Assembly: GCF_016629665.1 (NCBI RefSeq)
Contig: NZ_JAEPRQ010000001.1
Span: 620,001-684,000 of the forward strand
DNA length: 64,000 bases
From: Paracoccus caeni
GTDB lineage: Bacteria > Pseudomonadota > Alphaproteobacteria > Rhodobacterales > Rhodobacteraceae
Reading direction: 5' to 3'
Part shown: positions 46,268-55,583 of the stretch, piece after piece
Layout: every line of letters begins with the position of its first letter
Position numbering within the stretch: position 1 is the stretch's first letter
Notes under the pieces: generated by a model
Told to the model about the DNA's origin: nothing
Seen by the model: only the letters and a program-made list of their open reading frames with translations
Database searches by the model: none
Translations under genes and position numbers: made by a program

Positions 46268-46489
46268 TCAGTCAGGGACGTTGTCGATGCCCGAGCCGCC
46301 CCAAGGGTGACAGCGCCCGATCCGGCGGATCGCAAGCCATGTGCCCTTGATGCCGCCATGCTTCTCAAGCGCCTCAAGCGCATAGGCCGAACAGGTGGGT
46401 TGGAAGCGGCAGCCGTTTCCGACCCATGGCGATGCGACCAGACGGTAAGCGCGGACCGGCAGGGCGACGATGCGGGCAAGCGGGCTCAT
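46268..46489 (-). CDS. yidD: Membrane protein insertion efficiency factor YidD
   Basis: A 73-residue protein (MSPLARIVALPVRAYRLVAS) with the invariant GNGCRFQPTCSAYALEALEK and IRRIGRCHPWGGSGIDNVPD. It assists YidC-dependent insertion at the inner membrane. Its start overlaps the rnpA stop by four bases (ATGA), which fixes the start at 46489. Confidence 0.95.
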   Translation of the reverse strand: MSPLARIVALPVRAYRLVASPWVGNGCRFQPTCSAYALEALEKHGGIKGTWLAIRRIGRCHPWGGSGIDNVPD

Positions 46490-46908
46490 TTGTGAATCCG
46501 CGATAGGGCGGTGGTCAGATCCTGCTGAAGATCGGCAAAGTCGCGGCTGATCGTGGCACCGGGGCGACCGACCAAAACATAGTCCCAACCGGGGCGGGCA
46601 TGCTCAAGAAGTCCCAGTCGCGCGATTTCGCGCAGCCGCCGCTTGGCGCGGTTTCGCATGACCGCATTGCCGATCTTCTTAGAGCAGGTAAAGCCGACGC
46701 GAACCGGGCCGTCATCGCTGCGATGGCGCGCTTGCAGCAGAAAACCGGAGGTGCCCTGTCTGCGGGCCTTGGCGGCGGCCAGAAAATCGGCGCGCTGGGT
46801 CAGCACAACCGGCATTTTCATCCGGGGGGCACGCATGCCAAATGCCGCCTCGCCATCATCCGGGCGCTGATCTTCAGCTTGGGGATGGGGCAGGGGCGGC
46901 ATGGTCAT
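46486..46908 (-). CDS. rnpA: Ribonuclease P protein component
   Basis: A protein of up to 140 residues with the RnpA core RVGFTCSKKIGNAVMRNRAK RRLREIARL, containing the RNR-type motif (NRAKRRLR). It supports 5' maturation of tRNAs with the M1 RNA. The first 30 residues are Pro/Asp-rich and poorly conserved, so a start at the internal MKMPVVLTQ (46818) is possible. It is co-transcribed with rpmH upstream and yidD downstream. Confidence 0.93.
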   Translation of the reverse strand: MTMPPLPHPQAEDQRPDDGEAAFGMRAPRMKMPVVLTQRADFLAAAKARRQGTSGFLLQARHRSDDGPVRVGFTCSKKIGNAVMRNRAKRRLREIARLGLLEHARPGWDYVLVGRPGATISRDFADLQQDLTTALSRIHK

Positions 46909-46945
46909 TGCCTTGTCTGGCGGGGAAAAGCCCGCCGGGCGTGCA

Positions 46946-47080
46946 TCAGGCCGAAAGGCGCTTGCGGCCTTTGGCGCGACGGGCGTTCAGTACGCGCTGG
47001 CCGCCTTTGGTGGCCATGCGGGCACGAAAGCCGTGACGGCGCGCACGAACAAGGTTCGACGGTTGGAAAGTGCGCTTCAT
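46946..47080 (-). CDS. rpmH: 50S ribosomal protein L34
   Basis: A 44-residue protein: [20 protein letters not shown], then [24 protein letters not shown], a perfect L34. ATG at 47080, TGA at 46946-46948. It heads the rpmH-rnpA-yidD unit on the minus strand. The start is preceded by an ACCGGAGACCTGACC-type site. Confidence 0.97.
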   Translation of the reverse strand: MKRTFQPSNLVRARRHGFRARMATKGGQRVLNARRAKGRKRLSA

Positions 47081-47355
47081 GGTCAGGTCTCCGGTCAGTG
47101 CTTGCGGTGGCGAAATCACACGAGTCAGGGCAATATGCAGAATGCCCTGCGCGGACGCGCCGGTTGTTTGAAGCCCGCTGGATAGAGCAGGCGCGCTTTC
47201 GCGTCAACAGCAAGGCTACAAGAATCGTATCCTGTTAAAGGTTTGTCTTTGCGCTCTTGAAAGGAACCGCGCAGACATCACATTCGTTTGATGTGCAAAT
47301 TCGCCCCAGCATGGCCGAAAACGGGCCTGCGCTCTTAAGACTGAACCAATACGGA

Positions 47356-48777
47356 ATGCGATTGAACACGATCTCTGGCCGATTCGCAGCGTTGACGATC
47401 ATTTTCGTCATGCTGGCAGAATTGTTCATCCTGCTGCCTGCGCTGTCCAGTTTTCGGCTGGACTATCTCGAGTCGCGGCTGGAGCGGGCGCAGATTGCCA
47501 GTCTGGCGCTGTTGGCGACCGACGAATCGTTGGCCAGCGATCTGGAATCAGAGCTTTTGCAGAATGCGGGCGTTTTCAACGTCGTTCTTCGCCGCAACGA
47601 TATCCGTCAGCTTGTCCTGTCCTCGCCCATCCCCGGCCCGGTTTCCGCAACCTATGATCTGCGCGACGCAGGCGTGATGAACAGCATCGACGATGCTGTC
47701 GGAACGCTGATGAACAAGGAAAATCAGGTCATCCGGGTGATCGGCTCGCCGGTGAATCAAGCGGGTCAGTTGATCGAGATCACCATGCAGACCGCTCCGC
47801 TGCGGGCGGGGATGATCGAATACGGACTGCGCCTCTTGGCGATTTCGGCGGCTTTCTCGATCCTGACGGCGATTCTTTTGAACCTTGCCGTGCAGCGGCT
47901 GGTGCTGGTGCCGATCCGCCGGGTCATCAGCCATATGTCCGCCTATGCCAGCGCGCCAGAAGATCCCCGGCATATCATCATCCCCGATGCTCGCCTTGCC
48001 GAACTGCGCAACGCCGAAAGCGCGCTTGAGGCGATGCAGAAGACGGTGACATCGTCGCTGAAACAGAAAGAGCGGATGGCGCAGCTTGGGCAGGCCGTGG
48101 CGAAGATCAGCCACGATCTGCGTAACATTCTGACCACATCGCAGATTTTTGCCGACCGGCTGGAGGACAGCGCCGATCCCAAGGTCCGTCGCGCGGCACC
48201 GAAGCTGGTGAATTCGATCACCCGCGCGGTGAACCTGTGTGAAACCACTTTGGCATTCGGCAAGGCGGAAGAGCCTGCGCCGACTCTGTCGCGCTTCAAT
48301 CTGTCGCAACTCGCCATCGAGGTGATCGAGGCGGAAACCCTTGCCGGTGAGGCTGCTGGCAAGGTCGATTTCCTGTCCGACATTCCCGCAAGCCTGATCA
48401 TCCGCGCCGACCGGGATCAGCTTTATCGGGTGCTGACCAATCTGGCGCGCAATGCGCGGCAGGCGATCGAGGGTGCCGGGGCGCCCGGCACGGTCGAAAT
48501 CGGCGCGGGTGAAAGCGATAGCGAGTGGTGGATTCGCGTGGGCGATACCGGTCCCGGCCTGCCTGAAAAGGCGCGGGAGTATCTGTTCAAACCCTTCACC
48601 GGCAGCGCGCGGAAGGGCGGGACGGGGCTTGGTCTCACCATCGCAGCCGATCTGATCCGCGGCCATGGCGGCAGCCTGAACCTCATCCGCAGCGATGAAG
48701 AGGGCAGCGAGTTCATGATCCACATTCCGCGTGACGTGAACGCTTTCGCCGCTCGTTACGGCAACGCGGCGCGGTAG
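47356..48777 (+). CDS. Membrane sensor histidine kinase
   Basis: A protein of about 473 residues. Two membrane helices (about 12-32 and 158-180) flank a 125-residue periplasmic sensor region, then a short HAMP-like linker. The H box has His253 (KISHDLRNIL), N box TNLARNARQAI, G1 DTGPGL, F box FKPFTG and G2 GGTGLGL. It autophosphorylates and passes phosphate to a response regulator; none is adjacent, so it is an orphan here. Starts at 47311 and a TTG at 47257 are alternatives; 47356 gives the usual MRLNTISGRF-type N-terminus for this family. Confidence 0.88.
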   Translation: MRLNTISGRFAALTIIFVMLAELFILLPALSSFRLDYLESRLERAQIASLALLATDESLASDLESELLQNAGVFNVVLRRNDIRQLVLSSPIPGPVSATYDLRDAGVMNSIDDAVGTLMNKENQVIRVIGSPVNQAGQLIEITMQTAPLRAGMIEYGLRLLAISAAFSILTAILLNLAVQRLVLVPIRRVISHMSAYASAPEDPRHIIIPDARLAELRNAESALEAMQKTVTSSLKQKERMAQLGQAVAKISHDLRNILTTSQIFADRLEDSADPKVRRAAPKLVNSITRAVNLCETTLAFGKAEEPAPTLSRFNLSQLAIEVIEAETLAGEAAGKVDFLSDIPASLIIRADRDQLYRVLTNLARNARQAIEGAGAPGTVEIGAGESDSEWWIRVGDTGPGLPEKAREYLFKPFTGSARKGGTGLGLTIAADLIRGHGGSLNLIRSDEEGSEFMIHIPRDVNAFAARYGNAAR

Positions 48778-48798
48778 GCAGAGCCGAAAGGCTCTGCC
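48777..48798. other. GAAA-loop hairpin between convergent histidine kinase and clpV genes
   Basis: GGCAGAGCC-GAAA-GGCTCTGCC, a perfect 9-bp stem whose first base is the last base of the kinase stop codon. It has no T run, and may serve as a processing or bidirectional termination site. Confidence 0.55.
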
Positions 48799-48816
48799 CG
48801 CTACATCAGAGCGCCT

Positions 48817-51450
48817 TCACGCGAAATCGTATGCGAACCCGCCATCGGCGATCTTGATGGTCACATCGCTCATGGTTTCGCCCGAAACCATCCGGCCAAG
48901 CACCTGACGCGACAGATCCGGCAGGATCGAGTTGGTGATGATATTGTCGATCATCCGCCCGCCGCTATCGGGGTCGCGGCATTGATCGACGATATGGGCG
49001 ATGACCTCATCCCCCCAGACCAGCGACGCATTCTGCGAATCCCGCATCCGCCGCGCGACCGAACCCAGCTTCAGCTTTGCGATCCCGCCCAGCACCTCTG
49101 CCGACAGCGGCACATAGGGAATGGTGACGATCCGGCCCAGAAGCGCGGGCGGGAAGGTGCCCAGCAATTCCTCTTTCAGGGATGCCTCCAGCGTTTCCTC
49201 ATCTGTGATCGTGCCTTCCGGGGCCAGCGCCATGATCGTGCCGGTGCCGACATTCGAGGTCATCAGGATCAGCGTATTGCGGAAGTTGATCGGACGGCCA
49301 TTGCCATCCTCCATCCGGCCCTTATCGAAGACCTGAAAGAACAGCTCATGCACATCGGGATGGGCCTTTTCCATCTCGTCCAGCAGCACGACCGAGTAAG
49401 GCTTGCGGCGCACCGCCTCGGTCAGACGCCCGCCTTCGCCGTAACCCACATAGCCCGGAGGCGCGCCTTTCAGCAGGCTGACGGAATGGGCCTCCTGAAA
49501 TTCGGACATATTGATGGTGATGACGTTCTGTTCGCCGCCATAAAGCGACTCGGCCAGGGCCAGTGCCGTCTCGGTCTTGCCGACGCCGGAAGGGCCGCAC
49601 AGCATGAAGACGCCAATCGGCTTTTCCGGGTTGCCCAGACCGGCGCGGGCGGTTTCCACCCGGCGCGAGATCATCTGAAGGCCCTGATCCTGCCCGATCA
49701 CCCGCTCTTTCAGCAGATCGGACAGGCCCAGAACCGCCTGCAATTCGTCGGCCACCATCCGGCCCGCCGGGATGCCGGTCCAGTCGCTGATGACGGATGC
49801 CACCGCCTGTTCATCGACATGCGGCCAGATCATCCGGTCATCGGCATGGATTTCGCCCAGCCGCGCCATCGCGCCGGTCAGTTCCGTGCGAACCGCATCG
49901 GCATCGAAATCCTCGCCCGCCTCTTCCGCCAGACGCTGACGCAGCGACAGGATCTGTTCGACCAAACCTTTCTCATCCGCAAAAGCCGTCTCAAGCTCGG
50001 CCAGTTTGGCCCGCGCCTCTTCGGATTTGGCGCGGGTTTCCTCGAGCCGGGTTTCATCCGCGCTGCCCAGATCACGTTCCCCCTCGCGCGCCGCGATCTC
50101 GCGGTCGTAAGAGGCGATGTCGGCATGCAGATCGGCAATCCGTGCCGGGATCGCCGACTGGCTGACCGCGACCCGCGCGCAGGCCGTATCCAGCAGCGAG
50201 ACCGCCTTGTCGGGCAATTGCCGAGCGGGCAGATAGCGGGCCGACAGCTTCACCGCCGCTTCGACCGCCGCGTCGGAAATGCGGACCTTGTGGTGCTTTT
50301 CCATCGGGCCCAGCAGCCCGCGCATCATATAGCAGGCCACGTCGATCGAGGGCTCATCGACCGAGACCGGCTGGAACCGCCGGGTCAGCGCTGGATCTTT
50401 TTCGAAATAATTGCGGTATTCGGCCCATGTCGTCGCGCCAATCGTGCGCAACGTCCCACGCGCCAAAGCCGGTTTCAGCAGGTTCGCCGCATCGCCGGTG
50501 CCCGCCGCACCGCCCGCACCGATCAGCGTATGCGCCTCATCGATGAAGAGGATGATCGGGGTCGGGCTGGCCTGCACCTCATCGATCACCGAGCGCAGGC
50601 GCTGTTCAAACTCGCCCTTCATGCTGGCCCCGGCCTGCATAGCACCGATATCCAGCATGTAGAGCCGCATCCCCTGCAACGCCGGGGGAACCTCGCCCGC
50701 TGCCAGCTTCTGCGCGAAACCTTCGACCACGGCGGTCTTGCCCACGCCCGCCTCGCCGGTCAGGATCGGGTTGTTCTGACGCCGCCGCATCAGCACATCG
50801 ACGATCTGGCGGATCTCGTCATCGCGGCCGACCACCGGGTCCATGCCGCCTTCCGCCGCCTGCGCGGTCATATCGACCGAGAAGCGGCCAAGCGCCGTTG
50901 ACGCCCCTTGCCCCTCGCGCCCCGAACCGCCGCCCGCGCGCAGGCCCGATCCGTCCATCGGGCGCATATCCTCTTCTTCCGAGGACGCCCACATGGTCCG
51001 CGCCTCGCGCCCGATATGGTCGGGCGACAGGTCGTCGAAGATCGGCGAATATTGGATAATCGCGTGGCGCAGGGCGGAATCGTTCAGCAGCGCGACCAGC
51101 AGATGCCCGGTGCGGATCTGCGCCTCGCCAAAGAACAGCGAGGCATAGGTCCAGGCGTGGTTCAGCCCGTCGGCCAGCCGCTCCGAAATCCCGGGCGTCT
51201 CGGTCACGTTCTTCTGCAACGCATCCATCGCCCGGCCCAGATCCTTCAGGACCTGCCCGCGATCCAGACCCGCCTCGCGCAGCGTGAAAGAGATGTCGCA
51301 ATTCTGGTTCGAAATCGCGTGGAACAGCCAATGGCACAGCTCGACATTGCGATTGCCGTCGGCGCGCGCCTGTCGCATGGCGGACAGAAAGGCGTCATAG
51401 CCGACGCGGTTCATCTTGCCTGCGAATTTCTCGATCGTGATGGCAGTCAT
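48817..51450 (-). CDS. tssH: T6SS sheath-recycling ATPase ClpV (TssH)
   Basis: An 877-residue Hsp100/ClpB-like ATPase. After an N-terminal repeat domain come AAA1 with Walker A GEAGVGKT (about residue 235) and [20 protein letters not shown], a middle coiled-coil (about 430-510), and AAA2 with [16 protein letters not shown] and [20 protein letters not shown]. It disassembles contracted TssB/TssC sheaths. The clpV1 identity over clpB rests on the N-terminal domain and the T6SS context. It is the last gene of the leftward operon and overlaps tssG by ATGA. Confidence 0.95.
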   Translation of the reverse strand: MTAITIEKFAGKMNRVGYDAFLSAMRQARADGNRNVELCHWLFHAISNQNCDISFTLREAGLDRGQVLKDLGRAMDALQKNVTETPGISERLADGLNHAWTYASLFFGEAQIRTGHLLVALLNDSALRHAIIQYSPIFDDLSPDHIGREARTMWASSEEEDMRPMDGSGLRAGGGSGREGQGASTALGRFSVDMTAQAAEGGMDPVVGRDDEIRQIVDVLMRRRQNNPILTGEAGVGKTAVVEGFAQKLAAGEVPPALQGMRLYMLDIGAMQAGASMKGEFEQRLRSVIDEVQASPTPIILFIDEAHTLIGAGGAAGTGDAANLLKPALARGTLRTIGATTWAEYRNYFEKDPALTRRFQPVSVDEPSIDVACYMMRGLLGPMEKHHKVRISDAAVEAAVKLSARYLPARQLPDKAVSLLDTACARVAVSQSAIPARIADLHADIASYDREIAAREGERDLGSADETRLEETRAKSEEARAKLAELETAFADEKGLVEQILSLRQRLAEEAGEDFDADAVRTELTGAMARLGEIHADDRMIWPHVDEQAVASVISDWTGIPAGRMVADELQAVLGLSDLLKERVIGQDQGLQMISRRVETARAGLGNPEKPIGVFMLCGPSGVGKTETALALAESLYGGEQNVITINMSEFQEAHSVSLLKGAPPGYVGYGEGGRLTEAVRRKPYSVVLLDEMEKAHPDVHELFFQVFDKGRMEDGNGRPINFRNTLILMTSNVGTGTIMALAPEGTITDEETLEASLKEELLGTFPPALLGRIVTIPYVPLSAEVLGGIAKLKLGSVARRMRDSQNASLVWGDEVIAHIVDQCRDPDSGGRMIDNIITNSILPDLSRQVLGRMVSGETMSDVTIKIADGGFAYDFA

Positions 51451-52421
51451 GCGGCCTCGTTCAGGTTGTCGTCGCCATGTGACAGGGCGAATCTTGCAAT
51501 TTCAATATGCGGCAGGGCGCGGTCCAGCGCATCGGGCTTCATCGCGGCCAGCCAGCCCAATGAGACCGTCTGGCCAAGCTGCGCCGCGGGCACCTGTGCG
51601 GGCGGCAGGGTCAGCGCCAGATCGACCTCGTAGCTGCGGCCCAGATACCAGAAAACCAGATCGGCCAGACGCCGGTGACGGGCGCGGCCCGGCAGGAAGC
51701 TTTCATAGGTCTCGGCATCGGGCAGATGCAGGTGAATGCAGACCTTTTCATTCACCGATTGCAGCCGCGCGCCAAGATACATATCCCGGCCCAGCGATCC
51801 GCCCGAGCCAAGCCCGCGCATCTCATCCGCCTCGAATTCCAGCCATGTCGGGACGTGTTCCTGAATCCCGACCGGAAGCTGGAAATAGCTGGTCAGCATC
51901 TGCCGCAAACGCACCGCGCTGCGCACCCGCCCGCCGAAGATCGACACCAGCGGCAGCCGGGCGATGTCGGGGAAGCTGTCATGGTCCAGAAAGGCAGGCG
52001 TGCCGATCCCGGCGACCGAGGCGATGTATTTTCCGAACTGATCCTCTTCCGGGCGGTCATGCTGCGAGATCGCATGAGCATCCGACCAAGAACGGAAGAA
52101 AAGCTGATAAAAGCGCGTGGCGAAGACATCGGTAAAGCGGACGAAGGCCTCTTCGCCCTCTTGCTGCCAGCGCAGAACCTCTTCCGTGGTGTTCAGCGGC
52201 AGCGCGCCTTGCGGGCCGAAATAACCCATGAAATTCGCGCGGATGGCGGGGCGCTTGCCCTCGGTCTCGGGGCGGGTCAGTTCGTCGGCGGGAAAGGCAA
52301 GCTGCGGGTCCTGCCCGATATCAACCACGTCGTCACGAAGGCGCGCGGAACGGCCGATACGTGGCCGTCCTTCGGCCTCGCGCTCAAGACGGCGCAGCAG
52401 GGCAAGGAAGCCCTCGCTCAT
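51447..52421 (-). CDS. tssG: T6SS baseplate protein TssG
   Basis: A 324-residue protein of the ImpH/VasB family: PAIRANFMGYFGPQGALPLN, the TTEEVLRWQQ stretch, FATRFYQLFFRSWSDAHAIS and LGRDMYLGARLQSVNEKVCI. It forms the baseplate wedge with TssE, TssF and TssK. It is coupled to tssF upstream and clpV downstream by ATGA overlaps. Confidence 0.94.
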   Translation of the reverse strand: MSEGFLALLRRLEREAEGRPRIGRSARLRDDVVDIGQDPQLAFPADELTRPETEGKRPAIRANFMGYFGPQGALPLNTTEEVLRWQQEGEEAFVRFTDVFATRFYQLFFRSWSDAHAISQHDRPEEDQFGKYIASVAGIGTPAFLDHDSFPDIARLPLVSIFGGRVRSAVRLRQMLTSYFQLPVGIQEHVPTWLEFEADEMRGLGSGGSLGRDMYLGARLQSVNEKVCIHLHLPDAETYESFLPGRARHRRLADLVFWYLGRSYEVDLALTLPPAQVPAAQLGQTVSLGWLAAMKPDALDRALPHIEIARFALSHGDDNLNEAA

Positions 52422-54328
52422 ATCAGCGGACCCAGGCCGGTTCGGGGCGGGAATTTCTTGATCATGCCGCGCTGTTTGCTGACGATCACGGTCTGGCTGA
52501 AGCTGTTGATGCTGACATATTCGGCGAAGAACCGATCCAGCACGGCGGCCAGAAGGATGATCCCGCTGCCCTCGAAGGCGGTTTCGTCGAATGTCACCGT
52601 GATCTCTAACCCGCGCGCGGGGAAGAACCCCTCGGGGCGCCGGATCGAGCGGGTCACGGGACGGACGTTCACGCCTACGACCCCCGCGATCTGCGTCTCG
52701 GTGATATTGTCCGACATATCGGCGAACAGCGTCAGGATTTCGCGCAGGCTAGCCGCCGCGTCGCGACCAAAGCGGTCGTCCAGACCAAAATGGTTCAGCG
52801 ACAGGTAAGAGATCAGCCGCCAATAGACATCGCCTTGCCCGGTGCGGTGCGGTCCCTGCCGTTCCGTCTCGGTCATCGCCTCGCGCGGGGCGGTGGGACC
52901 GTTCACGCAAGTCAGCATCAGCGCCTGATCCGAGACCATGTTGAAGTCGTCCGACCGCGCCAGCGGCAAGGCGGCAGGCAGATGCCGGTTCGAACACAAG
53001 GCCCGTACATGCAGCCGTTGCGCCTTGCGCCCGACGATGCTTTCCGGTGGCTCGTAGATCGCGATAAAGGTTTCGGTCCCGCGATAGTCGGCGCGGACGC
53101 CATTTCGCCTTTCGGTCTCGGTCAGGCGGCGTTGCTTGCGGCGGGTGGTGAAGTAATAGGTCGCGCGGGGCGAGGTGGCGTTCTGCGGCAGGGCGTAAAG
53201 CGGAGAGACCTCGACCCGGTCATGGGCGGTGCCGTAGCTGGCATGGACCCGCAGCAGCTTCTGAATCTCATAATGGGTGATCGGGCTGGAATCCGGGGTC
53301 ACCACATATTCGTGCCGCCGGTCGTCCAACCTGATCTGGTTCGAGGTTTCCTCGAACAGATTGATCGCCGGCGCACAGTTCAGCCGGATATCGCGGTCAT
53401 CGACATGGCGGGCCAGATCATCGTTCACCCGGTCGAATTCAAGGATCAACTGGCATTCGCCCGCCTTGATCTTCTTCAGGATCGATTTCATCCCCGACAG
53501 CCGGAAGCCAAGGAATTTGCGCGGGAAGGCAAAGAATTCGCGCAGCAGCACGAAGCCTTCGAACAGCGAGGTATTGCGGTCGAACAGCATATCGTCGGCG
53601 TCAAAGCCGATCTGCTCGATCTGGTCCGGGCGCAGGCGGATGAAGGTCGGGTCGCCGTTCTTCTTCAGCCAGCGCAACGAGGCGCGGGTGACATTGCAAT
53701 GCACCTGCTCGTAAATCTGCAGGCCGCGCAGCATGTCGGCGGTGACACGGAAATTCAGCACATCATTCGGCACGGCAGACAGCGTCTGCCCATCGGTCGC
53801 GGCCAGATCGAAGACCATCCCCGCCTTGGTCTGCCGGTCGGGATCCTGCCCCAAGCCGCCCAAGGTCGTCGTGCGGTCGTGATAGGTGATCTGCTTGATC
53901 GCCACCGGCAGCACGTCGAGGGGCGAGGTCAGGCTGAACCGGCAGGTCACCCGTTTGTCGGCGTCGCGGAAGCGGGCGTCCAGATACTCGCCCCGGTCAT
54001 AACGCGCGGGCACGCCGTCATTCGCGGGCACAGTCGGCGGCGGAGCCTCGACCACGCAACAACTTGGCACGGGGGCCAGTGCTTCGGGGAAAATTTGCTC
54101 CAGCAGCTCCATGGTGAAGCCGCGAAATTCCTCGTCCAGCTTCAACTGCACGCGGGCGGCAAGGAAGGCCGCGCCTTCCAGAAGTCCGGCAATCGTCGGG
54201 TCTATATTCTCGCGCAGCACCCCGCCCAAACGGTCGGCAAGGCCCGGAAACTCTTCGGCAAATTCGGCCGAGCGTTCGTAGAGGATGTCAAGCTCACGCT
54301 CATAGGCGTCACGGAAAGCCTTCTTCAT
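52418..54328 (-). CDS. tssF: T6SS baseplate protein TssF
   Basis: A 636-residue protein of the ImpG/VasA family: FRDAYERELDILYERSAEFA, FPGLADRLGGVLRENIDPTI, EGAAFLAARVQLKLDEEFRG at the N-terminus, and C-terminal VTFDETAFEGSGIILLAAVL DRFFAEYVSINSF. It builds the wedge complex with TssG. Its length is normal, and it overlaps tssE and tssG by four bases each. Confidence 0.95.
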   Translation of the reverse strand: MKKAFRDAYERELDILYERSAEFAEEFPGLADRLGGVLRENIDPTIAGLLEGAAFLAARVQLKLDEEFRGFTMELLEQIFPEALAPVPSCCVVEAPPPTVPANDGVPARYDRGEYLDARFRDADKRVTCRFSLTSPLDVLPVAIKQITYHDRTTTLGGLGQDPDRQTKAGMVFDLAATDGQTLSAVPNDVLNFRVTADMLRGLQIYEQVHCNVTRASLRWLKKNGDPTFIRLRPDQIEQIGFDADDMLFDRNTSLFEGFVLLREFFAFPRKFLGFRLSGMKSILKKIKAGECQLILEFDRVNDDLARHVDDRDIRLNCAPAINLFEETSNQIRLDDRRHEYVVTPDSSPITHYEIQKLLRVHASYGTAHDRVEVSPLYALPQNATSPRATYYFTTRRKQRRLTETERRNGVRADYRGTETFIAIYEPPESIVGRKAQRLHVRALCSNRHLPAALPLARSDDFNMVSDQALMLTCVNGPTAPREAMTETERQGPHRTGQGDVYWRLISYLSLNHFGLDDRFGRDAAASLREILTLFADMSDNITETQIAGVVGVNVRPVTRSIRRPEGFFPARGLEITVTFDETAFEGSGIILLAAVLDRFFAEYVSINSFSQTVIVSKQRGMIKKFPPRTGLGPLI

Positions 54329-54918
54329 GCTGCGCCCTGCATCCGGCGCATGGCGATCTTGCCAGCGGCGGGATCGATTTCGGCAATGAATTGCAGCGGG
54401 ATGTCGTTCGGGTCGCAGATCATTTCTGCAATGATCTCGAATGACAGGCGCTGGTCAACCGTCGGTTCGGCCTCATCCAGTCGCACCTCGATGGTTTCGG
54501 CACGCAAACGCGGCTCGGACCGGATCAGCGCTTCGCGGATCGCCTGAGCCAGCGCGCCCGGCGTGCGGTTCTGCCGCCATAGCGTGTCCATATCCTGAAA
54601 GCCGTGATTGATGATCGAACGGCTGATCCGTGGATAATCCTCAAGGTCCACCACCACGTCCAGCCGGATCGTGTTCATCAGGTTGGCGATGTCCTGCGCC
54701 AGATTGCGGCGCAAGGATTCCTCGCTCGCGCCCTCGCGGCGTTTCTGGCTGATGATGGTCAGATCACGCTCGCCATCGACATACTGGATCGCGCGTTCAC
54801 CCGCGTCGCGCCGGGCAGCGGAATCGCGGAAAATATGCATTAGGGACATTTCCCGCAGGCCGGTGCGGCTGCTGTCGCTGCTGACGATCCTGCGCGTGTT
54901 ATAGGGACGAGACGCCAT
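54325..54918 (-). CDS. tssE: T6SS baseplate protein TssE (gp25-like)
   Basis: A 197-residue protein with the gp25/TssE features SLRRNLAQDIANLMNTIRLD, DYPRISRSIINHGFQDMDTL and IREALIRSEPRLRAETIEVR. It connects the baseplate to the sheath. The ATG at 54918 follows CGGGGAATTC; a TTG at 54936 is an alternative. Residues 1-60 before the conserved domain are longer than in many TssE proteins. A terminator precedes it, downstream of hcp. Confidence 0.93.
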   Translation of the reverse strand: MASRPYNTRRIVSSDSSRTGLREMSLMHIFRDSAARRDAGERAIQYVDGERDLTIISQKRREGASEESLRRNLAQDIANLMNTIRLDVVVDLEDYPRISRSIINHGFQDMDTLWRQNRTPGALAQAIREALIRSEPRLRAETIEVRLDEAEPTVDQRLSFEIIAEMICDPNDIPLQFIAEIDPAAGKIAMRRMQGAA

Positions 54919-54961
54919 GAATTCCCCGAATGGCAAACCGCCCGTGGGCCGGTTTCGTCAT

Positions 54962-54993
54962 GAAAACAGGGCCGACGCGAAACGCGCCGACCC
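54962..54993 (-). terminator. Terminator/attenuator after hcp
   Basis: On the minus strand GGGTCGGCGCG-TTT-CGCGTCGGCCC (11 bp, two G-U pairs) is followed by TGTTTTC. It lies in the 128-base gap between hcp and tssE, and probably raises hcp mRNA relative to tssEFGH. Confidence 0.7.
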
Positions 54994-55046
54994 CGCCTGT
55001 TCGTTGATCCACGATCCGACAGACAGGATCGGGGTTTTGGAAACCC

Positions 55047-55544
55047 TTAGGTGTTCCACTCGCGGTTTTCAGCGATGTCCCAACCGGCCATCGTTTCTGC
55101 ACCCGACGCACCCGAATCTTCCTGCAGCGTGTACAGGACTTCGAACTTGCGGAAGTTCAGGGTCAGCGTTTCCTGAATGCGATCCAGACCGTCTTTCTGA
55201 CCGCCAGTCGAATAGCTGGTGATCATGATGTTCGCGATCTTGATGCGGAAATATTCGACCGGCGCGTTGCCACCCGATTTACGGACAATCAGCTCACCGT
55301 TTTCGATGTGCTCGCCCGAGGTACAGCGCTTGATCAGGTCGTTGGAAGCAAGATCGACGTATTTGGTCAGGGTGATGTCCTGGACGTTGACCTTACCGCC
55401 ACCGCCACCTTTACCGATATGCGTGGTACCCGACTGGGTCAGACCCCAGTTCCAGGCCAGCACGTCGATTTCATCGCGGTGCTTGTCGTCTTGCGACTCG
55501 CCTTTGATGTTGTTGGACAGTTTCAGAAAGATATCGACAGCCAT
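55047..55544 (-). CDS. hcp: T6SS tube protein Hcp (TssD)
   Basis: A 165-residue protein, MAVDIFLKLSNNIKGESQDD, with IDVLAWNWGLTQSGTTHIGK and VNVQDITLTKYVDLASNDLI, all typical of Hcp. It forms hexameric rings that make the inner tube and bind effectors. It lies 39 bases downstream of tssC and is followed by an attenuator. Confidence 0.97.
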   Translation of the reverse strand: MAVDIFLKLSNNIKGESQDDKHRDEIDVLAWNWGLTQSGTTHIGKGGGGGKVNVQDITLTKYVDLASNDLIKRCTSGEHIENGELIVRKSGGNAPVEYFRIKIANIMITSYSTGGQKDGLDRIQETLTLNFRKFEVLYTLQEDSGASGAETMAGWDIAENREWNT

Positions 55545-55583
55545 GAGAATCCTCCGTTGCGGCAGTCATAAGAAATAAAGCGA

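Noticed and set aside
48982..50901. 639-codon frame opposite clpV
   Set aside because: Arg/His/Asp-rich translation typical of antisense frames; clpV on the other strand has full AAA+ motifs.
52790..54547. 585-codon frame opposite tssF
   Set aside because: Antisense to an intact tssF and low-complexity in composition.
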